Shown here one piece after another: positions 38,582 to 47,671 of a stretch of 64,000 nt of DNA (the first letter of the stretch is position 1; each line of letters begins with the position of its first letter). The DNA lies in assembly GCA_035507155.1 (NCBI GenBank), contig DATJOK010000054.1:7839-71838 (forward strand). Direction: 5' to 3'. Below the pieces are notes generated by a model. The model worked only from the letters and a program-made list of their open reading frames with translations, did no database searches and was not told the DNA's origin. The position numbers and the translations under genes were made by a program. Source of the DNA: DASZHJ01 sp035507155. Its GTDB lineage: Bacteria > Pseudomonadota > Alphaproteobacteria > ATCC43930 > CGMCC-115725.

Positions 38582-39421
38582 TCAGATCGTCCCGCGATGC
38601 TCCTCGGCAAAGACGTGAGCGTAGAGGTTGGCGATCCATTGCTTGCCTTCCTGGGTCACTCGGAGATAGCGCAGTCCTTCGGCAATGTAAGGAGTGACCG
38701 CTTTCCAGAAGAAGCCCGGATAGGCGGTGCGCAGGTCACCTGCGTTGCGATAGCCCAACTGCTGCGCCGTCCCGGTCTCGCAGAACTCGGCGAAGAGGGC
38801 GGGGATCTTCCGGATGTAGTTGGGATCGGCGAGCTGGCCGATGAGATCGGCGGCGCGCACCAGAGCAGGGTAATCGACGCGGTTGGTATGCTCGTCGTCC
38901 TGCGGCACTGGGAAGCGCGTGTGCTCGATGTTGGCCTCGATCACCATGGTGTCGATCGGCGTCAGCGCGACCTTGCCGAAGCGCTCGCGCACGAAGAGCT
39001 TGGAGCGGTTCACATGGTAGGGCGTGAGCGAGGCGTCGGTCGCGCCAGCTGGCACCTCCGTGATCTCGCCCTTCGCATTCATCACATAGTGTCCGTCGCT
39101 GTCGCCGTGGCAGACGCCGCGCACATAGCCGATGTCATGGCAGAGCAGGGATACCATGAAATGGAGCCAGTCCCGGGGCGTGATGCCGCCCTGGGCGATG
39201 TGCTTGCCGCGCAAAATCTCCTGTCCGACCAGCGTCACCATGATGGTGTGGTTGACGTCGTGGTAGGGGGCGTCGCTGTTGGCGATGTTCTCCAGCGCCA
39301 CCCTGCCGATGAAGCCGATGATGCCGGGATAGCCCGGTTCCAGCAGCCCGTAGACCCGCTCATACATGGTCTGGAGCTGCTCCACGAAGCTGTCGATCAC
39401 CAGCGCGGTCGGATTGAACAT
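38582..39421 (-). CDS. HD domain metal-dependent phosphohydrolase
   Basis: The 279 residues contain the HD-domain histidine/aspartate set: a first His in DAPYHDVNHT, the HD pair in SLLCHDIGY, and a later EHTRF/DLIGQLADP region. Such proteins cleave phosphoester bonds of nucleotides or cyclic dinucleotides. AGGAG before the ATG at 39421 selects this start over one thirteen codons upstream. No partner gene hints at the substrate. It converges on the tRNA-Lys gene. Confidence 0.8.
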   Translation of the reverse strand: MFNPTALVIDSFVEQLQTMYERVYGLLEPGYPGIIGFIGRVALENIANSDAPYHDVNHTIMVTLVGQEILRGKHIAQGGITPRDWLHFMVSLLCHDIGYVRGVCHGDSDGHYVMNAKGEITEVPAGATDASLTPYHVNRSKLFVRERFGKVALTPIDTMVIEANIEHTRFPVPQDDEHTNRVDYPALVRAADLIGQLADPNYIRKIPALFAEFCETGTAQQLGYRNAGDLRTAYPGFFWKAVTPYIAEGLRYLRVTQEGKQWIANLYAHVFAEEHRGTI

Positions 39422-39603
39422 GGGAAGGCTCCTATGGAGAGGCTCACCCTCGCTTGGCATGGGCAGGCACTATATCAATGCCGCAATCCCGGGTCATGGC
39501 TGCCCTTACCAATGGTGGAAAAGCGTGTCCCGCGAGCCGAAAGCGGGCTCATCTTCTGACCTAGGTCAATGCAGAGTCATCTTCGCTCAGGCATATTTCA
39601 TTT

Positions 39604-39789
39604 ATGTTGGAAGCCGATCGACTGCGGGAATGCGCCTACGCCATGATCCAGTGGCACGGCAGATACGCTGCCGCCGAAGCCACGCGCCTCGCCGACCGCT
39701 ATTATTTCGAGCATGGCGATGAGGAGGTTGCCGATCTCTTCACCGCGATAGCAGAGACTGCACAGACGCTATTGCGCTCGCTCTGTTGA
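39604..39789 (+). CDS. Hypothetical small protein
   Basis: The 61-residue frame reads as a helical, charged protein (DRLRECAYAMIQWHGRYAAA and an acidic HGDEEVADLF middle) ending in Cys. Composition and reading-frame codon use look protein-like, but no clear Shine-Dalgarno precedes the ATG. I recognise no family with confidence. It stands between the HD gene and the aldo-keto reductase. Confidence 0.5.
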   Translation: MLEADRLRECAYAMIQWHGRYAAAEATRLADRYYFEHGDEEVADLFTAIAETAQTLLRSLC

Positions 39790-39966
39790 GTAGCCACGCC
39801 TAGCGCTGGGCGATGTGGCAAGGTTGGCAGCCGAGCCATTGCACGAAATCCTCCGATGCACCAGGATCCCTCGCCATAGGGGGGCGGATGCCTTTCCGCC
39901 TCTACTCGCGTTGCCCGCCAGCCTGCGACCGCGCTCCGGGCCAGCATCGAGAGAAGGAGCAGACGC

Positions 39967-40980
39967 ATGGAATATCGTACGCTCGGCCGGAGCGGCCTGA
40001 AGGTCTCGCCACTCTGCCTCGGCACCATGATGTTCGGCGGCGCGACGGACGAGACGACCTCGCGACGCATCGTCGCCAAGGCATTCGACCAGGGCGTCAA
40101 CTTCATCGACACTGCCGACCAATACAACAACGGACAGTCGGAAGAAGTGGTCGGGCGCGCTATTGCTGATCAACGCCATCGCTGGGTGCTTGCCACCAAG
40201 CTGGCCAATCCCATGGGGCCGGGGCCGAACGAGGTCGGGCTGTCGCGCAAATGGGTGATGCAGGCGGCAGAGGCGAGCCTCAGACGTCTCGGCACCGACT
40301 ACCTCGACATCTTCTATCTTCACAAGGAGGATCACGCGACGCCTCTCGCCGAGACCGTCCGCGCGATGGGTGATCTGGCTCGCTCCGGCAAGATCCGTTA
40401 TTTCGGCGTCTCGAACTATCGCTCCTGGCGCGTCGCCGAGATCTGCAATCTCTGCGACCGCCAGGGGATCGATCGTCCGGTGGTCAGCCAGCCCTACTAC
40501 AACGCTATGAACCGCATGCCGGAGGTCGAGCACCTGCCGGCATGCTCCTTCTACGGCCTGGGCGTGGTCGCCTACAGCCCGCTGGCGCGGGGCGTGCTGA
40601 CGGGGAAGTACTCGCCCGACGAGCCGCCGCCATCCGATACGAGGGCTGGGCGGAGCGACCGCCGGATGATGCAGACCGAATGGCGTCCGGAATCCCTGCG
40701 CATTGCCCAGACGCTCAAAAAACATGCAGAAGCGCGCGGGATCACGGCGGGTCAGTTTGCCGTGGCCTGGGTGCTCAACAACAAGCTGGTGACGGGGACC
40801 ATCGGTGGGCCCCGCACCGAGGCGCAATGGGACGATTACCTCGGCGCGCTCGCCTATCAGTTCACGGGCGAGGACGAGGCGCTGGTGGACCGCTTGGTGA
40901 CGTCCGGCCACCCCTCGACCCCCGGCTACAACGACCCAGCCTATCCGCTGGAAGGACGCGTGTCCCGCACGGGCTTGTGA
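39967..40980 (+). CDS. Aldo/keto reductase
   Basis: The 337-residue NADPH-dependent (beta/alpha)8 barrel enzyme shows MEYRTLGRSGLKVSPLCLGTM at the N-terminus, the catalytic Asp and Tyr in FIDTADQYNNGQSE, the Lys in LATKLANP and the His in YLHKED. GKIRYFGVSNY follows, as in the AKR family related to YajO/YghZ. It reduces aldehydes or ketones; the substrate is unknown. GAAGGAG precedes the start. The ABC importer genes follow after 105 bases. Confidence 0.92.
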   Translation: MEYRTLGRSGLKVSPLCLGTMMFGGATDETTSRRIVAKAFDQGVNFIDTADQYNNGQSEEVVGRAIADQRHRWVLATKLANPMGPGPNEVGLSRKWVMQAAEASLRRLGTDYLDIFYLHKEDHATPLAETVRAMGDLARSGKIRYFGVSNYRSWRVAEICNLCDRQGIDRPVVSQPYYNAMNRMPEVEHLPACSFYGLGVVAYSPLARGVLTGKYSPDEPPPSDTRAGRSDRRMMQTEWRPESLRIAQTLKKHAEARGITAGQFAVAWVLNNKLVTGTIGGPRTEAQWDDYLGALAYQFTGEDEALVDRLVTSGHPSTPGYNDPAYPLEGRVSRTGL

Positions 40981-41085
40981 GTCCCGTATTTCAAGCTGCA
41001 CCGTCCGGCGTCGGTGCTGGTATAGATGTTGCGTCCGCGCCGGCCAGGGAGCGGCGCGATCTCTGAGAGCTGGGGGAGAGGGGCG

Positions 41086-42087
41086 ATGGATGGATTGAAG
41101 GTGGCGACTGCCGCCGCAGCGTTGGCAGTACTGGCGGGTCTTGCGACGCCGGCCATGGCGCTCGACAAGGTGAGCTTCGGCACCGACTGGAAGGCCGAGG
41201 CTGAGCATGGAGGCTACTACCAGGCGATCGCGACCGGCATCTATGCCAAGTACGGGCTTGAGGTGACACTGCGCCAGGGCGGGCCGCAGGTAAATCACGC
41301 CCAGATGCTGGCCGCCGGCCGACTCGACTTCGACGAGGAGCCGAACGGATTCATCCCGCTCAACTTCGTCAAGGAATCGGTGCCGATGGTCGTGGTGGCG
41401 GCGCTGTTCCAGAAGGATCCGCAAGTGCTGATCGCCCATGCGGGCGTTGGCAACGACAGTCTTGCTGCGCTCAAGGGCAAGCCGATCATGATCGGCTCCG
41501 ACACGCGTGTAGGATCCTGGCTCTTCCTGAAGTCGAAGTTCGGCTATTCCGACGATCAGATCCGTCCCTACAACTTCAACATCGCGCCTTTTCTCGCCGA
41601 CAAGAATGCGGTGCAGCAAGGCTATCTCACCAGCGAGCCGCTGCTGATCGAGAAAGCCGGGGTGAAACCGGTGGTGTTCCTGCTCGCCGATCAGGGCTAT
41701 TCGAGCTATGCGTCGGTGATCGCCACGTCGCGGAAGTTGATGCAGGAGAAGCCAGACCTCGTGCAGCGTTTCGTCAACGCCAGCATCGAGGGCTGGTACA
41801 GCTACCTCTATGGCGATCCCGCCCCCGCGAATGCGCTCATCAAGAAGGACAATCCAGAGGAGACCGACGAGCTGCTGTCCTACGCGATTGCCAAGATCAA
41901 GGAATACGGCATCGTGGATAGCGGTGACTCACTGAAACTCGGCATCGGTGCGATGACCGACGCGCGCTGGAAGAATTTCTTCGAGGTGATGTCTAAGCAG
42001 GGACTCTACGACCCCAAGCTGGATTACACCAAGGCGTTCACAACCCAGTTCGTGAATAAGCGCGTCGGCATCGACATGCGGAAATAG
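41086..42087 (+). CDS. ABC transporter substrate-binding protein (NMT1/THI5-like)
   Basis: The 333-residue protein has a Sec signal peptide ending near PAMALDKVSFG, then a periplasmic-binding fold with FGTDWKAEAEHGGYYQAIATGIYAKYGLEV, the entry typical of SsuA/ThiY/NMT1-like binding proteins. These bind sulfonates, nitrogen heterocycles or pyrimidine precursors. A strong GGGGGAGAGG precedes ATG 41086. It begins the three-gene importer; the hydantoinase nearby suggests a cyclic ureide or pyrimidine ligand, which is inference. Confidence 0.88.
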   Translation: MDGLKVATAAAALAVLAGLATPAMALDKVSFGTDWKAEAEHGGYYQAIATGIYAKYGLEVTLRQGGPQVNHAQMLAAGRLDFDEEPNGFIPLNFVKESVPMVVVAALFQKDPQVLIAHAGVGNDSLAALKGKPIMIGSDTRVGSWLFLKSKFGYSDDQIRPYNFNIAPFLADKNAVQQGYLTSEPLLIEKAGVKPVVFLLADQGYSSYASVIATSRKLMQEKPDLVQRFVNASIEGWYSYLYGDPAPANALIKKDNPEETDELLSYAIAKIKEYGIVDSGDSLKLGIGAMTDARWKNFFEVMSKQGLYDPKLDYTKAFTTQFVNKRVGIDMRK

Positions 42088-42109
42088 CGGCATCGGCGAC
42101 CCCATATCG

Positions 42110-42868
42110 ATGCCGCCGGGGAGCACGGCGCCTCTCGTCTCCGTCGAGGGCGTGCGCAAAGTCTTTCGCAGCGGAACCGTCGCCCTCGACGGCGTCGATC
42201 TCGCCGTGCGGAGCGGTGATTTTCTCAGCATTCTCGGTCCGTCCGGCTGCGGCAAGAGCACGCTTCTCCGCCTGATTGCTGGCCTGACCATACCCAGCGC
42301 CGGCGCGATCCGCGGCATCGAAGGACTCCCGCGACGCGTGAGCTTTGTTTTCCAGGAGCCGACGCTGATGCCCTGGGCTACCGTGGCCGACAACGTCTAC
42401 CTGCCGCTGCGGCTGGCCGGCGAGGCGCGGAAGGCCGCCGCGCCTCGGATTGCCGCGACGATCGAAGCTGTCGGCCTCAAGGGATTTGAGCGCGCCTATC
42501 CTCGAGAGCTCTCGGGCGGCATGCGCATGCGGGTCTCCATCGCGCGCGCGCTCGTGACCGATCCCGAGCTGCTGCTGCTCGACGAGCCCTTCGCCGCCCT
42601 CGACGAGATCACCCGATTTCGCCTGAACGAGGATCTGCTGCGGCTCTGGCAGGCGCAGCACTGGACAGTCATCTTCGTCACACACAGTGTTTTTGAATCC
42701 GCGTTTCTTTCCAGCCGCGTGGTGGTGATGACGCGGCGGCCGGGCCGTATTGTCGCCGACCTGCCGGTCGATCTCCCCTACCCCCGCGAGAGTGCCCTTC
42801 GCACCAGCGCGGGCTATGCCGATTTCTGCCGCACGCTCTCTGAGCGGCTGGCGGGAGCCATGGAATGA
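42110..42868 (+). CDS. ABC transporter ATP-binding protein
   Basis: The 252 residues hold the Walker A GPSGCGKST (43-51), Q-loop FVFQEPTLMPWATV, signature LSGGMRMRVSIARAL and Walker B LLLLDEPFAALDE, followed by the switch His in IFVTHSVFESAFLSSRVVVM. It belongs to the SsuB/TauB-type group that pairs with NMT1-like binding proteins. It starts 22 bases after the binding-protein gene and overlaps the permease start by four bases. Confidence 0.95.
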   Translation: MPPGSTAPLVSVEGVRKVFRSGTVALDGVDLAVRSGDFLSILGPSGCGKSTLLRLIAGLTIPSAGAIRGIEGLPRRVSFVFQEPTLMPWATVADNVYLPLRLAGEARKAAAPRIAATIEAVGLKGFERAYPRELSGGMRMRVSIARALVTDPELLLLDEPFAALDEITRFRLNEDLLRLWQAQHWTVIFVTHSVFESAFLSSRVVVMTRRPGRIVADLPVDLPYPRESALRTSAGYADFCRTLSERLAGAME

Positions 42869-43659
42869 CCCGGCGAGCGAGCATGCACCTCCGCATCATA
42901 GCACCGGTATCGACAGGCCTGCTTTTCTTGCTCGCCTGGGACGCCCTCGTCCGACTGGTGCAGATTCCGCCCTATATCCTGCCGAGTCCGTTCCTCGTGT
43001 TTGGGGCGCTCTGGCATGACGGACCGAGCCTGGTTGGCTCTCTCTTGATCACCCTCGGCGTCACCTTGGCCGCGCTCGCGGCCGCGATCATCGTGGGCGG
43101 CAGCATCGCCATCCTCTTCGCGCGGTGGTGGCTCCTCGAGGTGAGCCTACTACCCTACGCGATCGCGCTACAGGTGACGCCGGTGGTGGCGATCGCGCCG
43201 CTCATCATCATCTGGGTCAATGACGCGTTCCTGTCTCTGCTGGTGATCGCCTGGATCGTGGCGTTCTTCCCGATCGTCGCCAACACCACCCTCGGCCTCA
43301 ACAGCGCCGATCGGAACCTGGTCGCTCTGTTCCGCCTCTATGGCGCATCGCCATGGCAGGTGATGCGTTATCTTCGCCTGCCAACGGCGCTGCCGAATTT
43401 TCTTGCGGGCGTGCGCATCAGCGGTGGCCTTGCGTTGATCGGCGCAGTGGTCGCGGAATTCGTCGCCGGCACCGGGGGCGCCGAAACCGGGCTCGCCTCG
43501 CGCATTCTCGAGGCCGGGTACCGTCTGGAGATACCGCGTCTCTTCGCAGCGCTGGTGCTGCTCGCGCTCACCGGCATGCTGATCTACTTTCTCCTCGATC
43601 GGCTCTCGCGCCTGCTGCTCGCGCATTGGCACGAAAGCGCACTTCCCCCGGAGGAATGA
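42865..43659 (+). CDS. ABC transporter permease
   Basis: The 264-residue protein has about six membrane helices and a binding-protein-dependent transport motif around LFRLYGASPWQVMRYLRLPTALPNFLAG, the EAA-like loop that contacts the ATPase. It is of the SsuC/ThiX type. Start overlaps the ATPase gene stop (ATGA), so the importer is complete with one permease, acting as a homodimer. Confidence 0.94.
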   Translation: MTRRASMHLRIIAPVSTGLLFLLAWDALVRLVQIPPYILPSPFLVFGALWHDGPSLVGSLLITLGVTLAALAAAIIVGGSIAILFARWWLLEVSLLPYAIALQVTPVVAIAPLIIIWVNDAFLSLLVIAWIVAFFPIVANTTLGLNSADRNLVALFRLYGASPWQVMRYLRLPTALPNFLAGVRISGGLALIGAVVAEFVAGTGGAETGLASRILEAGYRLEIPRLFAALVLLALTGMLIYFLLDRLSRLLLAHWHESALPPEE

Positions 43660-43739
43660 GGATTTCCCAAGCGTTGACGCCGCTGATCCGCAGCCACTAA
43701 GCTCCAGCCCGCAACGGGGACCGAGCGGGGAGATAGGTC

Positions 43740-44111
43740 ATGCGGCGGCGGGATTTCCTGGCGGCGCTCGCGAGCTTGCAGGGCTTCGATTCCGCCCTCG
43801 AAGAAGCCGGGCAGAGCCTGGGCGCCAGTCCGTTTCGCACCTTCTTCCTCGTGGTGCTGCCGCTGATCTGGCCGTCGGTGTTGTCGGGTTGGCTGTTTGC
43901 CTTCATCGTCTCTTTTGGCGAGCTCAATACGGCCCTGTTCCTGACGGGTCCGGGCCATACGACCTTGCCGATCGAGATATTCAGCTATCTCCAGTTCCAG
44001 GGCAGCCAGCTCGTGATCGCCGCGGCATCCGCCATCCAGGTCGCGCTGATCCTGGTCATGGTGGCGGCAATCGAGCGCCTGGTGGGCTTGCGCCGGCTCG
44101 TTCGAGCCTGA
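43740..44111 (+). pseudogene. Fragment of an ABC permease fused to a Tat-like start (gene remnant)
   Basis: The 123-residue frame starts MRRRDFLAAL, which looks like the beginning of a Tat signal, and then continues directly with the C-terminal third of a PotC-type permease: the EAA loop (GFDSALEEAGQSLGASPFRTF) and two or three helices. An intact permease would need about 150 more residues before this. I read it as a deletion that joined the start of a binding-protein gene to the end of a permease gene. GGAGATAGG precedes the ATG, so it may still be translated. It belongs to a different transporter type from the importer just upstream. Confidence 0.65.
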
Positions 44112-44141
44112 TACGCCCGGCGAGGTCGGTGCCGAACGAGG

Positions 44142-45110
44142 CTACTCGCCGGCCAATCGCAGGGGCGGCACACTGACGCCAAGATGCCGCTTGGCGCGTT
44201 CGAGCCGGTCGAGAAGGTGGGTGAGCTCCGCCTGATCGTCCGCATCAAGCGCGGGGCCCGGCGCGCGGACGCGAGAGCTGGCGATGATGCCGCGCCGGCG
44301 CAGCGTCTCCTTGCGGAGGGCGAGGCCGAGGCCGAGCTGGTTCTCGTGGCGGATCACCGGCAGATAGGCGTCGTAGAGATCCTCCGCCTCGTCGCGCTTG
44401 CCGGCGAACCAGAGTTTCACCACCTCCACCAGCGCCTCCGGGAAAGCGAAGCCGGTCATGGCGCCGTCGACGCCGCGGGCAAGCTCCTGCATCAAGTGCT
44501 GACCGCCATTGCCGACCAGGATGCTGATGCGACGCTTGCGGGCGCCCGAAGCCTCGGCGGCGCGGACCTTGGAAATCTTGCGCAGGCCCGGCGCCTCCTC
44601 GTGCTTCATCATCTTGATCGAGGGGAAGTCGTTGAACAGGCGATTGAGCAGCGTCGGCGAGAAAAAGACGTTGGTGGTCTGCGGGTAGTCCTGCAGAACG
44701 ACCGGGATCTCGGAACCGAGCTCTTTGATGACGCCGTCGAAATAGGCGTAGATCTGGTCGTCGGTCTTGAGCGCGCCGGTGCCGGCGACCATGACGCCGG
44801 CGGCACCCAGATCCATCGAAAGCCGTGCTAGATCGCCGGCGATGTTGAAGCCGGCGCTGGTAACGCCGACGACCACAGGCAGATGGGCACCGATGCGCTG
44901 GATCACGCGCTTGACGAAGGCGGCGGACTCGTCGGGCGTGAGCTTGGGGGCCTCGCCCATGATGCCTAGGATGGTGATGCCGTCGATGCCGCATTCCAGA
45001 TGGAAATCCATCAGGCGGTCGGTCGAGGTCCAGTCCATGGCGCCGTCATCGGTGAACGGCGTCGCCGAGATCATGTAGAAGCCGCGCGCGGATTCATCGA
45101 GGAGGGCCAT
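44142..45110 (-). CDS. Dihydrodipicolinate synthase/N-acetylneuraminate lyase family protein
   Basis: The 322-residue (beta/alpha)8 aldolase-type protein shows ATPFTDDGAMDW, GITILGIMGEAPKLTPDE (the GxxGE site), a Tyr in VVLQDYPQ and the Schiff-base Lys in the segment IKMMKHEEAPG. It is a DapA relative but lacks the exact DapA signatures, so a catabolic lyase or hydratase for a 2-oxo acid is more likely than lysine synthesis. GGGAA precedes ATG 45110; starts two or ten codons earlier are possible. It is divergent from the hydantoinase gene. Confidence 0.88.
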   Translation of the reverse strand: MALLDESARGFYMISATPFTDDGAMDWTSTDRLMDFHLECGIDGITILGIMGEAPKLTPDESAAFVKRVIQRIGAHLPVVVGVTSAGFNIAGDLARLSMDLGAAGVMVAGTGALKTDDQIYAYFDGVIKELGSEIPVVLQDYPQTTNVFFSPTLLNRLFNDFPSIKMMKHEEAPGLRKISKVRAAEASGARKRRISILVGNGGQHLMQELARGVDGAMTGFAFPEALVEVVKLWFAGKRDEAEDLYDAYLPVIRHENQLGLGLALRKETLRRRGIIASSRVRAPGPALDADDQAELTHLLDRLERAKRHLGVSVPPLRLAGE

Positions 45111-45240
45111 GGTCATTTCCCGTGCACAGGAGTGAGGCAACTGCCCGCTGCGGTGGCGAGCCGGTTCAGGCTATCCAGGGCAAGGGCGATCCGTATAATC
45201 CTTAGCGGCAAACGCGCTTTCTGACCAGGGACCTCCGGGC

Positions 45241-46704
45241 ATGGCCGAGTTCGACCTCGTGATCCGCAACGGCACCGTCGCCACTGCTGCCGACGTGTTC
45301 AGGGCGGATGTGGGGGTAACTGGAGGCCGGATCGCGGCGCTGGGCGCCACGCTGGGGAGGGGAGCCCGCGAGATCGATGCCGGCGGCAAGCTGGTCCTGC
45401 CGGGTGGCATCGACAGCCACTGTCATATCGCCCAGGTCTCGTCCATGGGCATCGCCACCGCTGACGATTTCCTGAGCGGCTCGCGCTCGGCCGCGGCGGG
45501 CGGCAATACCACCCTCATTCCCTTCGCCGCCCAGCACAAGGGCCAGTCGCTGCGCAAGGTGGTGGAGGACTATCACCGGGAGGCGCAGGGCAAGGCGATC
45601 ATCGACTACGCCTTCCACCTCATCATCTCCGATCCGCGAACGGAGGTGCTGGGACAGGAGCTGCCGGCGCTCATCAAGGACGGCTACACTTCGTTCAAGA
45701 TCTACCTCACCTATGATGCGCTGAAGCTCAGCGATCGCGAGACCCTGGAGGTGCTGGCGGTCGCGCGGCGCGAAGGCGCGCTGGTGATGGTGCATGCGGA
45801 GAATCACGACGTCATCACCTTCCTGACCGAGCGCCTGCTTGCCGCCGGCCACACCGCACCCAAATTCCATGCGGTGGCGCATGCCGCGATCGCCGAACGC
45901 GAGGCGACCCATCGCGCCATCAGCCTGGCGGAGATCATCGACGTGCCGATCCTGATCGTGCATGTCTCGGGCCGCGAGGCGATCGACCAGATCGCTTGGG
46001 CGCGCAACCGCGGCCTCAAGATCTACGCCGAGACGTGTCCGCAATATCTCTTCCTGAGCGAGGAGGATCTCGACCAGCCCGGCATCGAGGGCGCGCGCTG
46101 CATGTGCAGCCCGCCGCCGCGCGACAAGGCCAATCAGGAGCTTGTCTGGCGCGGCCTCGAGACCGGCGTCTTCGACGTCTTCTCCTCTGATCACGCGCCT
46201 TATCGCATGGACACAAGCGGCAAGCTGCATCACGGGCCGAATCCGCATTTCAAGAAGATCGGCAACGGTGTGCCGGGCCTTGAGGTGCGGCTGCCGCTGC
46301 TGTTCTCCGAGGGCGTGCGCACGGGGCGCTTGGAGCTCACGAAATTCGTGGCGCTCGCTTCCACCACCGCGGCGAAACTCTACGGTCTCTATCCCCGCAA
46401 AGGCACCATTGCAGTGGGTGCCGACGCCGATATCGCGATCTGGGATCCGGAGAAATCCGTCACCATTCGCCAGGCCGACCTGCACGACGCCATGGACTAC
46501 ACACCCTATGAAGGCCGCAAGGTGACCGGCTGGCCGGTCGTGACGCTGTCGCGCGGCGAGGTGGTCTGGGGCGACGGAGAGATCAAGGGCGCCGCCGGTC
46601 GCGGCCGCTTCCTTCCCTGCGAGCTGCCGGCAGCGGCAAAACCGAGCGGGCGGCTTCCCACCAATTTCGATCCGACCAGCGGTCGGCTCGTCACTCATTC
46701 CTAA
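45241..46704 (+). CDS. Dihydropyrimidinase / D-hydantoinase
   Basis: The 487-residue amidohydrolase opens dihydropyrimidine or hydantoin rings. Metal ligands are His60 and His62 (GIDSHCHI) and the carboxylated Lys149 (TSFKIYLTY), with further His in VHAENHD and the Asp in SSDHAPYRMD. The following gene encodes an N-carbamoyl-D-amino acid hydrolase, which points to D-hydantoinase activity in vivo. No dihydropyrimidine dehydrogenase is nearby, arguing against full pyrimidine degradation here. It starts the operon with the carbamoylase and flavin reductase. Confidence 0.93.
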   Translation: MAEFDLVIRNGTVATAADVFRADVGVTGGRIAALGATLGRGAREIDAGGKLVLPGGIDSHCHIAQVSSMGIATADDFLSGSRSAAAGGNTTLIPFAAQHKGQSLRKVVEDYHREAQGKAIIDYAFHLIISDPRTEVLGQELPALIKDGYTSFKIYLTYDALKLSDRETLEVLAVARREGALVMVHAENHDVITFLTERLLAAGHTAPKFHAVAHAAIAEREATHRAISLAEIIDVPILIVHVSGREAIDQIAWARNRGLKIYAETCPQYLFLSEEDLDQPGIEGARCMCSPPPRDKANQELVWRGLETGVFDVFSSDHAPYRMDTSGKLHHGPNPHFKKIGNGVPGLEVRLPLLFSEGVRTGRLELTKFVALASTTAAKLYGLYPRKGTIAVGADADIAIWDPEKSVTIRQADLHDAMDYTPYEGRKVTGWPVVTLSRGEVVWGDGEIKGAAGRGRFLPCELPAAAKPSGRLPTNFDPTSGRLVTHS

Positions 46705-46725
46705 GCGAGAGGGGTTTCGATCACA

Positions 46726-47667
46726 ATGTCTCGTCTTCTGAAAGCTGCTGCCGCGCAGCTGGGGCCGATCGCCCGCAGCGAGACGCGGCGACAGGTCGTT
46801 GACCGCATGCTGGAGATGCTCCGCGAAGCCAACGGCAAGGGCGTCAAGCTGCTGGTCTATCCAGAGATGGCGCTCACGACTTTCTTCCCGCGCTGGTACA
46901 TGACCGACCAGGCAGAGATCGACGCGTTCTTCGAGACGGAGATGCCGGGGCCGGAGACGCGGCGCCTTTTTGAGGCGGCCGAAGCCCTGGGTATCGGCTT
47001 CTATCTCGGATATTGCGAAAAGATCGTCGAGGGTGGCGGCGTCACTCACCGCTATAACACCTCGATCATTGTGGATCAGCGCGGCAAGATCGTCGGCAAG
47101 TACCGCAAGGTGCATCTGCCCGGCCACGCGGAGTACGAGCCGCAACGGCCGTGGCAGCATCTGGAGAAGCGCTATTTCGAGGTCGGCAATCTGGGATTCC
47201 CTGTGTGGCGCACCATGGATGCCATCATGGGCATGTGTATCTGCAACGATCGCCGCTGGCCGGAGACCTTTCGTGTTATGGGGCTGAAGGGCGTTGAGCT
47301 TGTCATGCTCGGGTACAACACGCCGTCGGAGAACGGCGTCGCGCCCGAGGGCGCCAAGCGCCGCATGTTCCACAATCATCTGAGCATGCAAGCCGGCGCC
47401 TACCAGAACGGCACCTATGTCATCGGCACCGCCAAGGGCGGGATGGAGGAGGGCGTGCCGATGCTGGCGGGGAGCTGCATCGTCGATCCCAATGGCGAGA
47501 TCGTGGCCTTGGCGCAGACCGAGGGCGACGAGCTCGTGATCGCCGAGCTCGATTTCGACAAGTGCAAGTTCATCAAGAGCACGGTGTTCAACTTCGCCCA
47601 GCATCGGCGGATCGAGCATTACGGGATCATCACCTCGCAGACGGGCGCTGTCTTGCCGCCGGAGTAA
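46726..47667 (+). CDS. N-carbamoyl-D-amino acid hydrolase (nitrilase superfamily)
   Basis: The 313-residue enzyme removes the carbamoyl group from N-carbamoyl-D-amino acids to give the D-amino acid, CO2 and ammonia. The nitrilase triad is Glu47 (YPEMAL), Lys128 (KYRKVHLPG) and Cys173 (MCICNDRRWPE); the last motif is the D-carbamoylase form. Length agrees with the family (about 304). It lies 21 bases after the hydantoinase and four bases before the flavin reductase, so the three are one transcript. Confidence 0.93.
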   Translation: MSRLLKAAAAQLGPIARSETRRQVVDRMLEMLREANGKGVKLLVYPEMALTTFFPRWYMTDQAEIDAFFETEMPGPETRRLFEAAEALGIGFYLGYCEKIVEGGGVTHRYNTSIIVDQRGKIVGKYRKVHLPGHAEYEPQRPWQHLEKRYFEVGNLGFPVWRTMDAIMGMCICNDRRWPETFRVMGLKGVELVMLGYNTPSENGVAPEGAKRRMFHNHLSMQAGAYQNGTYVIGTAKGGMEEGVPMLAGSCIVDPNGEIVALAQTEGDELVIAELDFDKCKFIKSTVFNFAQHRRIEHYGIITSQTGAVLPPE

Positions 47668-47671
47668 GCAC

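Noticed and set aside
39769..41619. A 616-codon minus-strand frame opposite the aldo/keto reductase and binding protein
   Set aside because: No motif, and the plus-strand genes have clear signal peptide and catalytic residues.
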